A DNA stretch of 64,000 nt, taken from the NCBI RefSeq assembly GCF_020715565.1, contig NZ_CP085839.1, forward strand, positions 2,604,001 to 2,668,000, given 5' to 3'. The stretch comes from Nocardioides sp. Kera G14 (GTDB lineage Bacteria; Actinomycetota; Actinomycetes; Propionibacteriales; Nocardioidaceae). A program made the position numbers and the translations under genes. The number at the start of each line of letters is the position of its first letter. The stretch's first letter is position 1. The notes below the pieces were generated by a model. That model made no database searches, had not been told where the DNA came from, and saw only the letters and a program-made list of their open reading frames with translations. This document shows positions 8,861-17,589 of this stretch, piece after piece.

Positions 8861-10060
8861 ATGACACAGGTGATCATCGGGGTCGATCCCCACAAACTCT
8901 CCGCAACCATCGAGGTCGTCGACCACGACGAGCGCAAGCTCGGCAATGGCCGCTTCACCACCGACAAGGCCGGCTACGCCGCAATGCGGAAGTACGCCCG
9001 CGCCTGGCCAGAGCGGATCTGGGCCGTCGAAGGGGCCAATGGCGTTGGCCGACCACTGGCCCAACGCCTTCTCGAGTCCTGCGAGGAGGTCCTCGACGTG
9101 CCCGCCAAGCTCGCAGCCCGAGTGCGGCTCTTCGACACCGGTCACAACCGCAAGACCGACGCACATGACGCCCACGCGATCGCCATCGTCGCCGTCCGTA
9201 CCCCGGAACTGCGGGTGCTCAAGATCGACGGCGAGCTCGAAGCCCTACGGATGTTGATCGAACGACGCGAAGCGCTGACCCGTCGTCGGGTCCAGACAGT
9301 TTGCCGACTCCAGGCACTCCTGGCCGAACTCCTGCCCGGGCAACGCAAGGCCGACATCACTGTCCTGCAGGCCAAGAAGATGCTCGCCAGCGTGCGGCCC
9401 CGCGACGTCGCAGGTAAGACCCGACGACGTCTGGCCGCCGAGGAACTGGCCGAACTCACAACGGTCGAGACCAAGATCAAGAAGTCCACGATGGAACTCA
9501 AAGAGATGGTCGAAGCCCGCGGCTCACACCTCATGGACCTCCACGGCATCGGCCCAGTGGTGGCGGCACGGATCCTCGCCGACGTCGGTGACGTGGCCCG
9601 GTTCGCCGACCGCAATCGGTTCGCCTCCTGGACCGGCACTGCACCGCTCGATGCCTCTTCGGGTGAGCAGAACCGGCACCGCCTGTCCCGGGCGGGGAAC
9701 CGGCGGGTCAACCACATGATCCACATCGCCGCGGTCACCCAGCTACGCCTCGACACCGAGGGCCGGGCCTACTACCGGCGCAAGAGAGCCTCAGGGAAGA
9801 AGCAGAAGGAAGCGATTCGCTCTCTGAAGCGACATCTGTCCGACGCCATCTACCGTCAGCTCGTGGCTGATGCCCAGCTCGCGCAGGGCGCGGACCCGGG
9901 AGGGCACTGCGGGGCGTCACTCACATCCAGCGCGGCCGACTTCCACCCGCGTATCGGCACTTCGGATCAGCCACTCCCGGACCCGCCCGCACGACGCTAC
10001 GCCGCTGCATCACACTCTCGGAACACTCCAACACCTGTGGCACTTCAGAACGCGGGTTGA
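8861..10060 (+). CDS. IS110-family transposase (DEDD recombinase)
   Basis: This 399-residue transposase recombines DNA under bridge RNA guidance. The N-terminal RuvC-like domain shows the full DEDD set: D9 (GVDPHK), E57 (VEGAN), D100 and D103 (KTDAHD). A coiled-coil linker occupies about 120-215. The C-terminal transposase-20 domain starts near LHGIGPVVAARILADVGD and contains the serine-bearing segment APLDASSG (S266/S267) followed by HRLSRAGNRRVN. Length and C-terminal tail are those of complete actinobacterial members, so it is probably active. An AGGAG ribosome site precedes the ATG. The 220 bp upstream carry the likely bridge RNA. Confidence 0.96.
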   Translation: MTQVIIGVDPHKLSATIEVVDHDERKLGNGRFTTDKAGYAAMRKYARAWPERIWAVEGANGVGRPLAQRLLESCEEVLDVPAKLAARVRLFDTGHNRKTDAHDAHAIAIVAVRTPELRVLKIDGELEALRMLIERREALTRRRVQTVCRLQALLAELLPGQRKADITVLQAKKMLASVRPRDVAGKTRRRLAAEELAELTTVETKIKKSTMELKEMVEARGSHLMDLHGIGPVVAARILADVGDVARFADRNRFASWTGTAPLDASSGEQNRHRLSRAGNRRVNHMIHIAAVTQLRLDTEGRAYYRRKRASGKKQKEAIRSLKRHLSDAIYRQLVADAQLAQGADPGGHCGASLTSSAADFHPRIGTSDQPLPDPPARRYAAASHSRNTPTPVALQNAG

Positions 10061-10102
10061 CAACAGAGGGGAGCCGGATCGACGCGTCCCTGCTTTCGTG
10101 AA

Positions 10103-10297
10103 TCAGCGCGGCCAAGCGCCTCGCCACAATCGGAACGCACTGACAATCTCGGCGGGGTCAACGAACGTGTCGAAGGCCAACTTGGCCCGCTCGACACTTC
10201 CTGGGTCGCGCAGCACCTCGGCGGTCCAGTCGACGCCTTGTCGAACGTCGGCACCGACCTCAGCGTGGTCTAGGAACTCCTCAACGACGTGAATGGC
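10103..10297 (-). pseudogene. Orphan 3' coding fragment
   Basis: On the minus strand an open stretch of 65 codons with strong protein character (EEFLDHAEVGADV, then FDTFVDPAEIVSAFRLWRG) ends at the stop codon at 10103-10105. It is closed on its upstream side by an in-frame TGA (10298-10300) and has no start codon in a usable place. It looks like the C-terminal end of a gene whose front was lost, probably by the rearrangements that brought in the IS110 element. I do not recognise the family. The remaining bases between the IS element and the Fic promoter show nothing else. Confidence 0.4.
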
Positions 10298-10375
10298 TCA
10301 TGGCCGTGGCCGATCCGCGTCAGACCGCCAGCCCGGTGCCGGATTGACGCCACGCGGAGGCCTTGAGCGGCCTGC

Positions 10376-10475
10376 AAGTCGAGTAGATCAATTGGGTTGG
10401 AATCTGGCTACTCAACTTCCGCTGGACGGCGCATACTGAGTAGATCGTTTAGACAACGGATCGCCTACTCAACTT
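10376..10475 (+). promoter_or_regulatory. Duplicated inverted-repeat operator before fic
   Basis: Two copies of a module stand exactly 57 bp apart: GAGTAGATC at 10381 and 10438, and CTACTCAACTT at 10408 and 10465. Within each copy GAGTAG and CTACTC are inverted repeats. In the first copy the arms extend to AAGTCGAGTAG (10376-10386) and CTACTCAACTT, 10 of 11 pairing. The rest of the 57-bp unit is not conserved, so the repeated parts are under selection. The second CTACTC arm ends just before the AGGAG ribosome site of the Fic gene. The arrangement suggests two binding sites for a dimeric regulator controlling fic. Confidence 0.6.
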
Positions 10476-10492
10476 GCAGGAGCGCCCCCGCC

Positions 10493-11575
10493 ATGGGCCG
10501 AGGACGACCGTCACGGGAGACCGTGTACGCGCGCCTGGAAGCCGGCGTCACGGAATTGAACAGCCGCCTCGGCGGGCTCCCCTCGCCGAACGAGTCCCAG
10601 TTCATCTGGTCGGACATCTGGCACCTCGAAGCCCATCACTCCACGGCCCTGGAGGGCAACACGCTCGTCCTCCGTGAAGTCGAGGCGCTGCTGGACAAGG
10701 GCCGAGCCGTCGGCGCCAAGCCACTCAAGGAGTACATGGAGGTCCAGGGCTACGGCCAGGCGGCTCAGTGGGTCTACAACCAGACGCTCGAGCCCTCGCA
10801 CTGGCACGCCGGCAACCTGGTCAGCATGCACGAGGTCCGCACCATTCACTCCGTCGCGATGACACCGGTATGGGGAGTTGCACCACATCCGGAGGCGACT
10901 GAGCGCGGGTCACCCGGCAACTTCCGCGAACATGACATCCATCCCTTCGACGGCGGCATGACTCCGCCGTCGTGGCCTCTCGTGCCTGCGCAGCTCGACG
11001 GCTGGGTCCAGCGCGTGAACGACCACGCGGAGGTCTTGCACTCACGACAGACCTCGCGGCCGTGGCCAGAGGAGCTGGCTGTCATCCATAACGAGTTCGA
11101 GTGCATCCACCCGTTCATCGACGGCAACGGGCGAACCGGACGTCTGGTCCTCAACCTGCTGCTCGTCCGGCTCGGCTACCCGCCCATCGTCATCTTGAAG
11201 CAGCACCGCCCGCAGTACCTGTCGGCGATGCAACGCGCAGACAACGGAGACTACGGCCCACTCGGCGAGCTACTCGCTCGGGCGATGTACGACAACCTCA
11301 ACCGGTTCATCGTCCCCAACCTCGCGGGCCCCGCACGACTCGTCTCCCTCGCGGCCCTGGTCAGCAATGACTTCACCCTGTCGGCACTCCGACAGGCTGC
11401 CCAACGCGGCCGGCTCGAGGCCTACCAAGGAACCGACGGAACCTGGCGCAGCAGCCGCAAGGCCGTCGACGCCTACAAGCGCACCAAAGGCCAGCGGAGG
11501 TCCTCAGGACGGCGCCCAAGTGATACGAACGCTCAGCAGGAGCGGCACATCTCAGGGCGCGCACGGCAGGAGTGA
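10493..11575 (+). CDS. Fic family AMP-transferase, class II
   Basis: Fic enzymes usually transfer AMP from ATP to a hydroxyl of a target protein. The core motif [12 protein letters not shown] is complete at residues 206-217, with H206 as catalytic base. The inhibitory helix motif STALEGN is at 50-56, with E54 as the autoinhibitory glutamate; its N-terminal position makes this a class II enzyme that regulates itself without a separate antitoxin. The C-terminus carries a small helix-turn-helix-like segment ([18 protein letters not shown]) and a basic tail. The ATG at 10493 is chosen because an AGGAG lies 10 bp upstream; a longer open frame upstream would cover the operator repeats. It is 360 residues, a typical length. 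Target unknown; a toxin or stress role is likely. Confidence 0.9.
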   Translation: MGRGRPSRETVYARLEAGVTELNSRLGGLPSPNESQFIWSDIWHLEAHHSTALEGNTLVLREVEALLDKGRAVGAKPLKEYMEVQGYGQAAQWVYNQTLEPSHWHAGNLVSMHEVRTIHSVAMTPVWGVAPHPEATERGSPGNFREHDIHPFDGGMTPPSWPLVPAQLDGWVQRVNDHAEVLHSRQTSRPWPEELAVIHNEFECIHPFIDGNGRTGRLVLNLLLVRLGYPPIVILKQHRPQYLSAMQRADNGDYGPLGELLARAMYDNLNRFIVPNLAGPARLVSLAALVSNDFTLSALRQAAQRGRLEAYQGTDGTWRSSRKAVDAYKRTKGQRRSSGRRPSDTNAQQERHISGRARQE

Positions 11576-11606
11576 CGAACCTTGGCCCCAGCGCTTGACT
11601 AAGACC

Positions 11607-12128
11607 GTGTCCACCCGGTTGCTGATCATGTCCGACACCCACGTGCCCCACCGCGCTCGCGATCTGCCGGCCGAGGTCTGGGCAGCGGTCGACGAGGCCG
11701 ATGTCGTGATCCACGCTGGCGACTGGGTCGACGTCAGCATTCTGGACCAACTGGAGCGACGGTCACGACGACTCCTCGGAGTGCACGGCAACAACGACCA
11801 CGGCGTTCTGCGTGAGCGCCTGCCCGAGGTCGCCCGCGCTGACGTGGACGGCGTGCGCCTGGGCGTCGTGCACGAGACGGGCCCCGCGCAGGGCCGCGAG
11901 CGCAGGTGCAGTGACCGCTTCTCCGACCTCGACGTGTTGGTCTTCGGACACAGTCACATCCCGTGGGACACGACCACGGAATCGGGGCTGAGGCTGCTCA
12001 ATCCCGGCTCGCCCACCGACCGTCGGCGGCAGCCACACTGCACCTACATGACTGCTGTGGCCGACGCCGGAAGCTTGGCGGACGTCAGATTGCACCGCCT
12101 GCCGGCTCGCGCTCCACGAAAGGCGTGA
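11607..12128 (+). CDS. YfcE-type metallophosphoesterase
   Basis: This 173-residue enzyme of the calcineurin-like phosphoesterase superfamily would hydrolyse phosphodiesters with two metal ions. The metal-binding blocks appear in order: SDTH near the start, HAGDW, GNND, VHE and GHSH. The GTG at 11607 is preferred (VSTRLLIMSDTH); the ATG nine residues on would remove the first beta strand. Size and compact domain match YfcE/MJ0936. It follows fic by 31 bp but belongs to ordinary chromosomal content. Natural substrate unknown. Confidence 0.85.
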   Translation: MSTRLLIMSDTHVPHRARDLPAEVWAAVDEADVVIHAGDWVDVSILDQLERRSRRLLGVHGNNDHGVLRERLPEVARADVDGVRLGVVHETGPAQGRERRCSDRFSDLDVLVFGHSHIPWDTTTESGLRLLNPGSPTDRRRQPHCTYMTAVADAGSLADVRLHRLPARAPRKA

Positions 12129-12177
12129 GCCGCCCCCGTCAGGCCTGCTCGGCGAGGACGGGCACAGGCAGCCCCGA

Positions 12178-14292
12178 TCATCGAAGCAGCCGGTCGGCGG
12201 TGAGCGGGATGTCCCGGACCCGCACGCCGGTGGCGTGATAGGCAGCGTTGACGATCGCGGCAGCGGTGCCGACGATTCCGACCTCACCGATGCCGCGTGA
12301 CCCCATGGGGGTGAAGACCTCGGTCTCGTCGTCGAGCCACTCGGCGTCGACGCCGAGGACGTCGGCGTGTGCCGCAACGTGGTAGGTCGCGAGGTCCTGC
12401 GTGACGACGTGACCGAACCGGGGGTCGCGCACGCTCTCCTCGAAGAGGGCGGCCGAGAGGCCCATGATCAGGCCGCCTCGGAACTGCGACAGCGCCGTGG
12501 TCGGGTTGATCACGCGCCCGACGTTGTAGACGCCGAGCAGTCGCGGCACACGGAGCTCACCGGTGTCGCGGTGCACGTGGACCTCGGCGAACACGGCACC
12601 GAAGGAGTGGAAGGAGAACTTCTGCTCCTCCTCACCCCGGATCGCTGAGGCCTCCGAGCGCAGCCCCGGGTCGGGTGCGTCACCGTGGTCGGCCCGGAAC
12701 TGCTGGGCCGCGGCGACGATCGACGAGCCCCACGAACTGGTGCCGGAGGAGCCGCCGGCGACGGTGGCCATCGGCAGGGAGGAGTCGGCGATCCGGAGGT
12801 CGATGGCACGCACGTCGACCGACAGTGCGTCCGCCGCGATCTGCGTGAGCACGGTCCGTGCGCCCGTGCCGATGTCCACGGCCCCGATCGAGATCGCATA
12901 GCAGCCGTTGTCCAGCGACTCGATGCGGGCGACGTTGCCCGGCTGGCGCATGGCGGGGTACGTCGCCGACGCGACTCCCGTGCCGACCCACCACTCCCCT
13001 TCGCGCGTCGAGCGAGGCGCGACGGGGCGGTCGGCCCACCCGAAGCGCTCCGCGCCACGGTCGAAGCAGTCCATCAGACGCCGGCTGTCGAAGGGCAGAC
13101 CGGTCTCCGGATCGGTGCTCGGCTCGTTGCGCCGACGCAGCTCGACCGGGTCCAGGCCGCACGCCTCGGCAAGCTCGTCCATCGCGACCTCGTGCGCATA
13201 CATCCCGGGCATCTCGCCCGGCGCCCGCATCCACGACGGCACGGCGACGTCGAGCACGGCGAGGCGGTGGCTCGTGCGGCGGTTCGGGGCGGCGTACATC
13301 ATCCGTGTCGGCGACGCGGTCTGCTCGGCGAACTCCTTGAGCGCCGAGGTCTGCTCCTGCGCAGCATGCTCGATCGCCACGAGCCGCCCATCCGCGGCAG
13401 CGCCGAGCCGGAAGTGCGAGATCGTCGCGGTGCGGTAGCCGGCCAGCGCGAACATCTGCTGACGCGTCATCGCGATCCGCACCGGCCGTCCGCCGGTCGT
13501 CCGGGCGGCGAGCGCCGCCGCGCTGACATGCGCGTGCGCCACGCCCTTGCTGCCGAAGCCGCCGCCGACGTACGGCGCCATCACCCGCACCTGCGCCTTC
13601 TCCAGGCCGAAGAGATCGGCCAAGGCCTGGGCCACCCCGTGCACGCCTTGGCTCGCGTCGTAGAGCGTCAGGGTCTCGGAGCCGTCCTCGCTCTCATCAT
13701 TGCCCCACCACGCGACCGTGGCGTGCGGCTCGAGCGGGTTGTTGTGCTCGTAGGCGGTGCGATAGGTCTGCTCGACCACGACGTCGGCGGTGGCGAGTGC
13801 GGCGTCGACGTCGCCCTCGTCGGTGTCGGTCTCCTTGTCGGGGTTGACCTTCTCGGGGCGGTACGTCGCGTTGTCGGTGCGCAGCTCGGCCTCGAACGAC
13901 TCTGCCTGCTGCTCCACCCGTACCAGCCGCGCGCCCTCCCGCGCCGCCTCCGAGGTCTCGGCCAGCACGAGAGCCACGATCTGGCCGCGGAAGTGGATCC
14001 GGTCGTCCTGGAGGATGGCGAGCTCACCGTCCTCAGTGCTCGCGAAGCGTGGCGCGTTGGTGTGGTCGAGCACCGCGACGACGCCGGGATGGGCCAGCGC
14101 CTCGGTGGCGTCGATCCGCGTGACGCGGCCGCGCGCGACGGTCGACGGCACCAGCCAGCACGACAGCGCCTCGTCGACGCGCTGGTCGGCGGCGTACGAC
14201 GCCTCTCCGGTGACCTTCTCCAGGCCGTCGACGCGACGAAGGTCTGTGCCCATCGCCCGGGCTGCGATGGGGCTGGGAAGCACCTCGGTCAC
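12178..14292 (-). CDS. Molybdenum aldehyde oxidoreductase, large (Moco) subunit, PaoC-like
   Basis: This is the molybdopterin-cytosine-dinucleotide-binding subunit of a xanthine oxidase family hydroxylase. At 704 residues it has the short size of the PaoC group. The N-terminal aldehyde oxidase a/b hammerhead (KVTGEASYAAD) is followed by the Moco-binding domains with GGGFGSKG. The catalytic glutamate is E670 in RGIGEVG. It is last in a three-gene operon with 4-bp overlaps (12178-15817). No molybdenum cofactor chaperone (paoD/xdhC) or MCD synthesis gene is nearby. Substrates are probably aldehydes, possibly aromatic, by analogy to PaoABC. Confidence 0.9.
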   Translation of the reverse strand: MTEVLPSPIAARAMGTDLRRVDGLEKVTGEASYAADQRVDEALSCWLVPSTVARGRVTRIDATEALAHPGVVAVLDHTNAPRFASTEDGELAILQDDRIHFRGQIVALVLAETSEAAREGARLVRVEQQAESFEAELRTDNATYRPEKVNPDKETDTDEGDVDAALATADVVVEQTYRTAYEHNNPLEPHATVAWWGNDESEDGSETLTLYDASQGVHGVAQALADLFGLEKAQVRVMAPYVGGGFGSKGVAHAHVSAAALAARTTGGRPVRIAMTRQQMFALAGYRTATISHFRLGAAADGRLVAIEHAAQEQTSALKEFAEQTASPTRMMYAAPNRRTSHRLAVLDVAVPSWMRAPGEMPGMYAHEVAMDELAEACGLDPVELRRRNEPSTDPETGLPFDSRRLMDCFDRGAERFGWADRPVAPRSTREGEWWVGTGVASATYPAMRQPGNVARIESLDNGCYAISIGAVDIGTGARTVLTQIAADALSVDVRAIDLRIADSSLPMATVAGGSSGTSSWGSSIVAAAQQFRADHGDAPDPGLRSEASAIRGEEEQKFSFHSFGAVFAEVHVHRDTGELRVPRLLGVYNVGRVINPTTALSQFRGGLIMGLSAALFEESVRDPRFGHVVTQDLATYHVAAHADVLGVDAEWLDDETEVFTPMGSRGIGEVGIVGTAAAIVNAAYHATGVRVRDIPLTADRLLR

Positions 14293-15293
14293 GACTCCTC
14301 CTCCCCCAGCTCCGGTGCCAGCCGCCGGAAGGCGAGTGCCGTTGCGTTGCGCACCATCGTCGCCTTGTACGCCGTCTCCTCGGTCGTCTCCGCCGCCTCG
14401 AGCTCCACCTCCGCGGCCGCGCGGACCGCCTCCTCGGTGAGCCTCACGCCGCGCAGCGCCTCCTCGGCACGATGCGCACGCCAGGGCTTATGGGCGACCC
14501 CTCCCCAGGCGATGCGCACGTCGCGCACGACACCGCTGTCATCGACGTCGAGGCCCGCAGCCACGGAGACCAGGGCGAAGGCGAAGGACGCCCGGTCGCG
14601 GACCTTGACGTAGGTCGACCGGCGGTAGACCGGAGAGGCTGACAGCTCGACGGCCGTGATGAGCTCGCCGTGGTCGAGGACGGTGTCGCGCTCGGGCTGG
14701 TCACCCGGGAGGCGGTGCAGCTCGTCGGCGGGCACGCGGCGCTCGCCGTCCGAGCGCAGCGTCACGAGCGAGGCGTCGACGGCGGCGAGCGCGACAGCGA
14801 GGTCAGAGGGATGCACGGTGACGCAGTCGGAACTGGCGCCGAGGATGGCGTTGTAACGGGCATATCCCTCCCGTGCCGAGCAGCCCGAGCCGGGCTCGCG
14901 CTTGTTGCAGGGCGTGGTCAGGTCCTGGAAGTAGACGCACCTCGTGCGCTGCAGCAGATTGCCGCCCGTCGTGGCCTGGTTGCGGATCTGGCCCGACGCG
15001 CCGGCGAGGAGGGCACGGCTCACGACAGGCCAGCCCGACCGCACGCGTCGGTCGGCGGCGAAGTCGCTGTTCCGCACGTTCGCCTCGATCCGCAGCCCAC
15101 CGCCCTCGATCTCCTCAATGCGATCGAGCGGCAGGTGACTGACGTCGACCAGCGTCGAGGGCGTCGCGATGCCCAGCTTGAGGTGGTCGACGAGGTTGGT
15201 CCCACCCGCGAGGAAGCGCGCCTCCGGGTCGGCGGAGACCGCAGCGACCGCCTCGACCGGAGCGGAGGCGCGGACGTACTCGAGCTGCCTCAT
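14289..15293 (-). CDS. Molybdenum aldehyde oxidoreductase, FAD/4Fe-4S subunit, PaoB-like
   Basis: The medium subunit passes electrons from the iron-sulfur clusters to FAD. FAD-binding motifs are FLAGGTNLVD near the start and TTGGNLLQRTRC around 108-119. The insertion with C119, C129, C138 and C157 is the extra 4Fe-4S site known in PaoB and the hydroxybenzoyl-CoA reductase group. This spacing separates the enzyme from plain xanthine dehydrogenases. It is 334 residues, full length. Start and stop codons overlap both neighbours by 4 bp, implying translational coupling and fixed stoichiometry. Confidence 0.92.
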   Translation of the reverse strand: MRQLEYVRASAPVEAVAAVSADPEARFLAGGTNLVDHLKLGIATPSTLVDVSHLPLDRIEEIEGGGLRIEANVRNSDFAADRRVRSGWPVVSRALLAGASGQIRNQATTGGNLLQRTRCVYFQDLTTPCNKREPGSGCSAREGYARYNAILGASSDCVTVHPSDLAVALAAVDASLVTLRSDGERRVPADELHRLPGDQPERDTVLDHGELITAVELSASPVYRRSTYVKVRDRASFAFALVSVAAGLDVDDSGVVRDVRIAWGGVAHKPWRAHRAEEALRGVRLTEEAVRAAAEVELEAAETTEETAYKATMVRNATALAFRRLAPELGEEES

Positions 15294-15817
15294 GCCCCGG
15301 CCACCTCGCGGACGGCGTCGAGGATGCCGACGTACGCGCCGCAGCGGCAGAGGTTGCCGCTCATCCGCTCACGGATCTCAGTGTCGGTGAGTCCCTCGAG
15401 ACCGACGGGCTCCTCGAGGTTCTCGGTCGCGTGACTGGGATGCCCGCGGTCGACCTCGTCCAGCATGCCCACGGCCGAGCACACCTGGCCCGGCGTGCAG
15501 TAGCCGCACTGGTAGCCGTCGTGGTCGAGGAAGGCCCGATGCATCGGATGCGGATCCGGCCCGCCAGCCGAGAGGCCGGCCGCCGTAGTCAGCTCGGCGC
15601 CGTTGTACGAGACCGCGAGCGCCAGGCACGTGAGCTGCCGACGGCCGTCCACCAGCACCGTGCAGGACCCGCACTGCCCGTGGTCGCAGCCCTTCTTCGG
15701 CGAGGTGTTGCCGAGTCGCTCGCGGAGGGCGTCGAGCAGGGTCGTGCGGGTGTCGACCGTGACCTCGCGTGCGATGCCGTCGACCGTCAGGCTGATCACC
15801 GTCTCCATGACTGGCAC
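15290..15817 (-). CDS. Molybdenum aldehyde oxidoreductase, 2Fe-2S subunit, PaoA-like
   Basis: The small subunit carries two [2Fe-2S] clusters. The plant-ferredoxin-type site is C44, C49, C52 and C64; the second is C104, C107, C157 and C159. Unlike E. coli PaoA there is no Tat signal peptide, so this complex should stay in the cytoplasm. The GTG at 15817 is possible, but the ATG three codons on (15808) also fits, with GTAAGT standing 7 nt before it as a weak -10. First gene of the operon. Confidence 0.92.
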   Translation of the reverse strand: MPVMETVISLTVDGIAREVTVDTRTTLLDALRERLGNTSPKKGCDHGQCGSCTVLVDGRRQLTCLALAVSYNGAELTTAAGLSAGGPDPHPMHRAFLDHDGYQCGYCTPGQVCSAVGMLDEVDRGHPSHATENLEEPVGLEGLTDTEIRERMSGNLCRCGAYVGILDAVREVAGA

Positions 15818-15883
15818 TTACCCGACGGGAGCCCAACCATGTGACCACCCATGGGATGAGCCGGCATGGGTACTGCACCAGCC

Positions 15884-16540
15884 ATGAACGAGACCATCAA
15901 GACGACCGCACAGGGAGTCGCCGCCGCGGGCGGTACGGCGCTGGCCGCTGCCACGCGCGGGGTCGCGGCTCTCCGACCGAGCGCGAAGCCGCTGCATCCC
16001 GCGGGGACGGTGCTGACCGGGCGCCTGCAGCGGCTCGGGACGGGTGTGCTCCATCCGACCCAGGTGCCGTGGATCGACGAGGCAGGTGAGGACGAGGTCG
16101 TCGTACGGCTCTCGAAGGCGATCGGGCTGCCCGACGGCGTGCCGGACATCCATGGGCTCGCGATGCGCGTGCCGACCGATGATGGCCCGGCCGATCTGCT
16201 CTTCGCGACGACGGGGACGAGCAGGATCGGACGGTTCGTCCTGCTGCCGAGCCGCGGCCCGCAGACGCGCCCGATGAGCACCCTGCTCCCCTATCGCAGC
16301 CCGAGCGGCCCACTCCTCCTCCTGGCGGACCACCAATCCGACGACACCGTCGAGCTGTCATGGGCCCGACCGAAAAGCGATTGGCACCAGTTCGCCGTGC
16401 TCCACCTCGGGGAACCGCACGGCGACCCGCAGATCTCCTTCGACCCGCTGCTCCACCAGATGCCCGGCTTGGATCAATACCCCGTGGTGCGACGACTGCG
16501 CGAGCCGTCGTACCTCTGGGCGCGCCGCAGCCGCCGCTGA
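15884..16540 (+). CDS. Small catalase-superfamily-like protein
   Basis: A 218-residue protein whose middle resembles the catalase/SrpA fold: HPAGTVLTGRL, then DEVVVRLSKA, and PDIHGLAMRV, the last two comparable to the VRFS and RGFAxKF blocks of catalases. It is much shorter than monofunctional catalases (about 480 residues) and lacks an obvious proximal-tyrosine region, so catalase activity cannot be assumed. Relatives in actinomycetes carry inconsistent names. The start is ambiguous between the ATG at 15866 and the one at 15884. It is divergent from the pao operon and convergent with the patatin gene. Confidence 0.55.
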   Translation: MNETIKTTAQGVAAAGGTALAAATRGVAALRPSAKPLHPAGTVLTGRLQRLGTGVLHPTQVPWIDEAGEDEVVVRLSKAIGLPDGVPDIHGLAMRVPTDDGPADLLFATTGTSRIGRFVLLPSRGPQTRPMSTLLPYRSPSGPLLLLADHQSDDTVELSWARPKSDWHQFAVLHLGEPHGDPQISFDPLLHQMPGLDQYPVVRRLREPSYLWARRSRR

Positions 16541-16543
16541 GCG

Positions 16544-17485
16544 TCAGTGACCCGTGGCGTCCAGCGCTTCGGCGGCGAGCTTGCGGCCGAGGTCGATCAT
16601 CTCGGCGGCGCGGTGGAAGTCGAGGGTGCGTGCCGCATCGGCGGGCACAGAGACGAGTACGTCGGGCGGCTGGCCCGCCAGCCGGTAGCGGGCGATCATC
16701 TCCTGCATCGCGTCCCATGACAGGGCGAGGACGTCCGTGACGCGGAGATCGGTCACGGGGCGGGTCTCGGTGGTGAGGTCGGCGTCCTCCATCTGGTCAT
16801 CGGGAGTGGCGGAGCGGCCGAAGGCGCCGAGCAGGCGGTGCAGGACTCCGGTGCCGTCCTCATCGGCGGTGACCTCACCGGCATCCTCGACGACCGTTCC
16901 CCTGTTGCCGCGTCCGGCTCGAGCGCCCTGGAGCGAGACCGCCACGGTGAAGTCGGCGTCGACTCCCACGACCGGCTCGACGGGAAGCGGGTTGAGCAGG
17001 CCGCCGTCGACCAGCACGCGCCCGTTCCACGCCACCGGCACGAACATGCCGGGGATCCCGATCGACGCACGGATCGCCTTCACCAGCGGCCCGCTCTGGA
17101 ACCAGACCTCACGCCGTGACTCGAGGTCCGTTGCGATCGCCGTGAACGGGATGGGCAGATCCTCGATCGTCTGGTCTCCGACCAGGCCGCTCAGCTCAGC
17201 CATGACACCGCTGGCGTTGATCGCTCCGCCCGCGCGCCACTTGGGATCGAGCAGCCGCAGGATGTCCCGCTGCCGCAGCGACGACGCCCAGTCGGCGAAC
17301 TCCTCGTCCTTGCCGGCAGCGACCAGGCCGCCGACCACCGCGCCCATCGAGGTGCCGGCGACGGCGACGATCTCGTAACCCCGCGACCGGATCTCCTCGA
17401 CCGCACCCAGGTGCGCATAGCCGCGCGCCCCGCCCGAGCCGAGCGCGAGCGCAACGCGCCCCGTGGATGCCATCAGCTGCCCCAT
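16544..17485 (-). CDS. Patatin-like phospholipase (RssA/NTE type)
   Basis: A serine hydrolase with a Ser-Asp dyad, expected to cleave acyl esters of phospholipids. Motifs appear in order: oxyanion hole GSGGARGYAHLG, nucleophile elbow GTSMG, and DGGLLNPLP with the catalytic Asp. The C-terminal region has an acidic, low-complexity insert (about 205-245) before the closing helices. No signal peptide is seen, so it is cytoplasmic. It is 313 residues from the ATG at 17485; an alternative ATG at 17473 would give MASTGRVALALG, a more usual beginning. It is divergent from the MarR gene with 104 bp between them. Confidence 0.9.
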   Translation of the reverse strand: MGQLMASTGRVALALGSGGARGYAHLGAVEEIRSRGYEIVAVAGTSMGAVVGGLVAAGKDEEFADWASSLRQRDILRLLDPKWRAGGAINASGVMAELSGLVGDQTIEDLPIPFTAIATDLESRREVWFQSGPLVKAIRASIGIPGMFVPVAWNGRVLVDGGLLNPLPVEPVVGVDADFTVAVSLQGARAGRGNRGTVVEDAGEVTADEDGTGVLHRLLGAFGRSATPDDQMEDADLTTETRPVTDLRVTDVLALSWDAMQEMIARYRLAGQPPDVLVSVPADAARTLDFHRAAEMIDLGRKLAAEALDATGH

Positions 17486-17589
17486 TCACCGTGCCTGGAT
17501 GTCTTCTCCAGTCATTCTGGCAGCGGGCCCGCAGGCTCGCGGACGTGCCCTACACAAGAGACGGACCGGCTGGACCTAGCCTGTGGCCT

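Larger units (their letters stand above)
8615..10085 (+). mobile_element. IS110-family insertion sequence (ends approximate)
   Basis: The element consists of a structured non-coding left end of about 220 bp, one DEDD transposase gene, and a short right end just after it. IS110 elements have no terminal inverted repeats and make no clean target duplication, so the boundaries given are estimates. The right end is guessed from the GGTTGACAACAGAGG-like sequence after the stop codon, which resembles actinobacterial IS110 termini. It lies between an accessory membrane protein and an orphan gene fragment, so it may have landed in already decayed DNA. Confidence 0.75.

Noticed and set aside
1..11600. 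Prophage
   Set aside because: No capsid, tail, terminase or integrase gene is visible; the region is a defence and mobile-element patchwork.
12685..14613. 642-codon plus-strand open frame opposite the PaoC-like gene
   Set aside because: Low-complexity Arg/Gly/Ala product without motifs; the opposite strand encodes a recognised enzyme.
12178..15817. Xanthine dehydrogenase
   Set aside because: The extra 4Fe-4S cysteines in the FAD subunit and the short Moco subunit match the PaoABC aldehyde oxidoreductase group instead.
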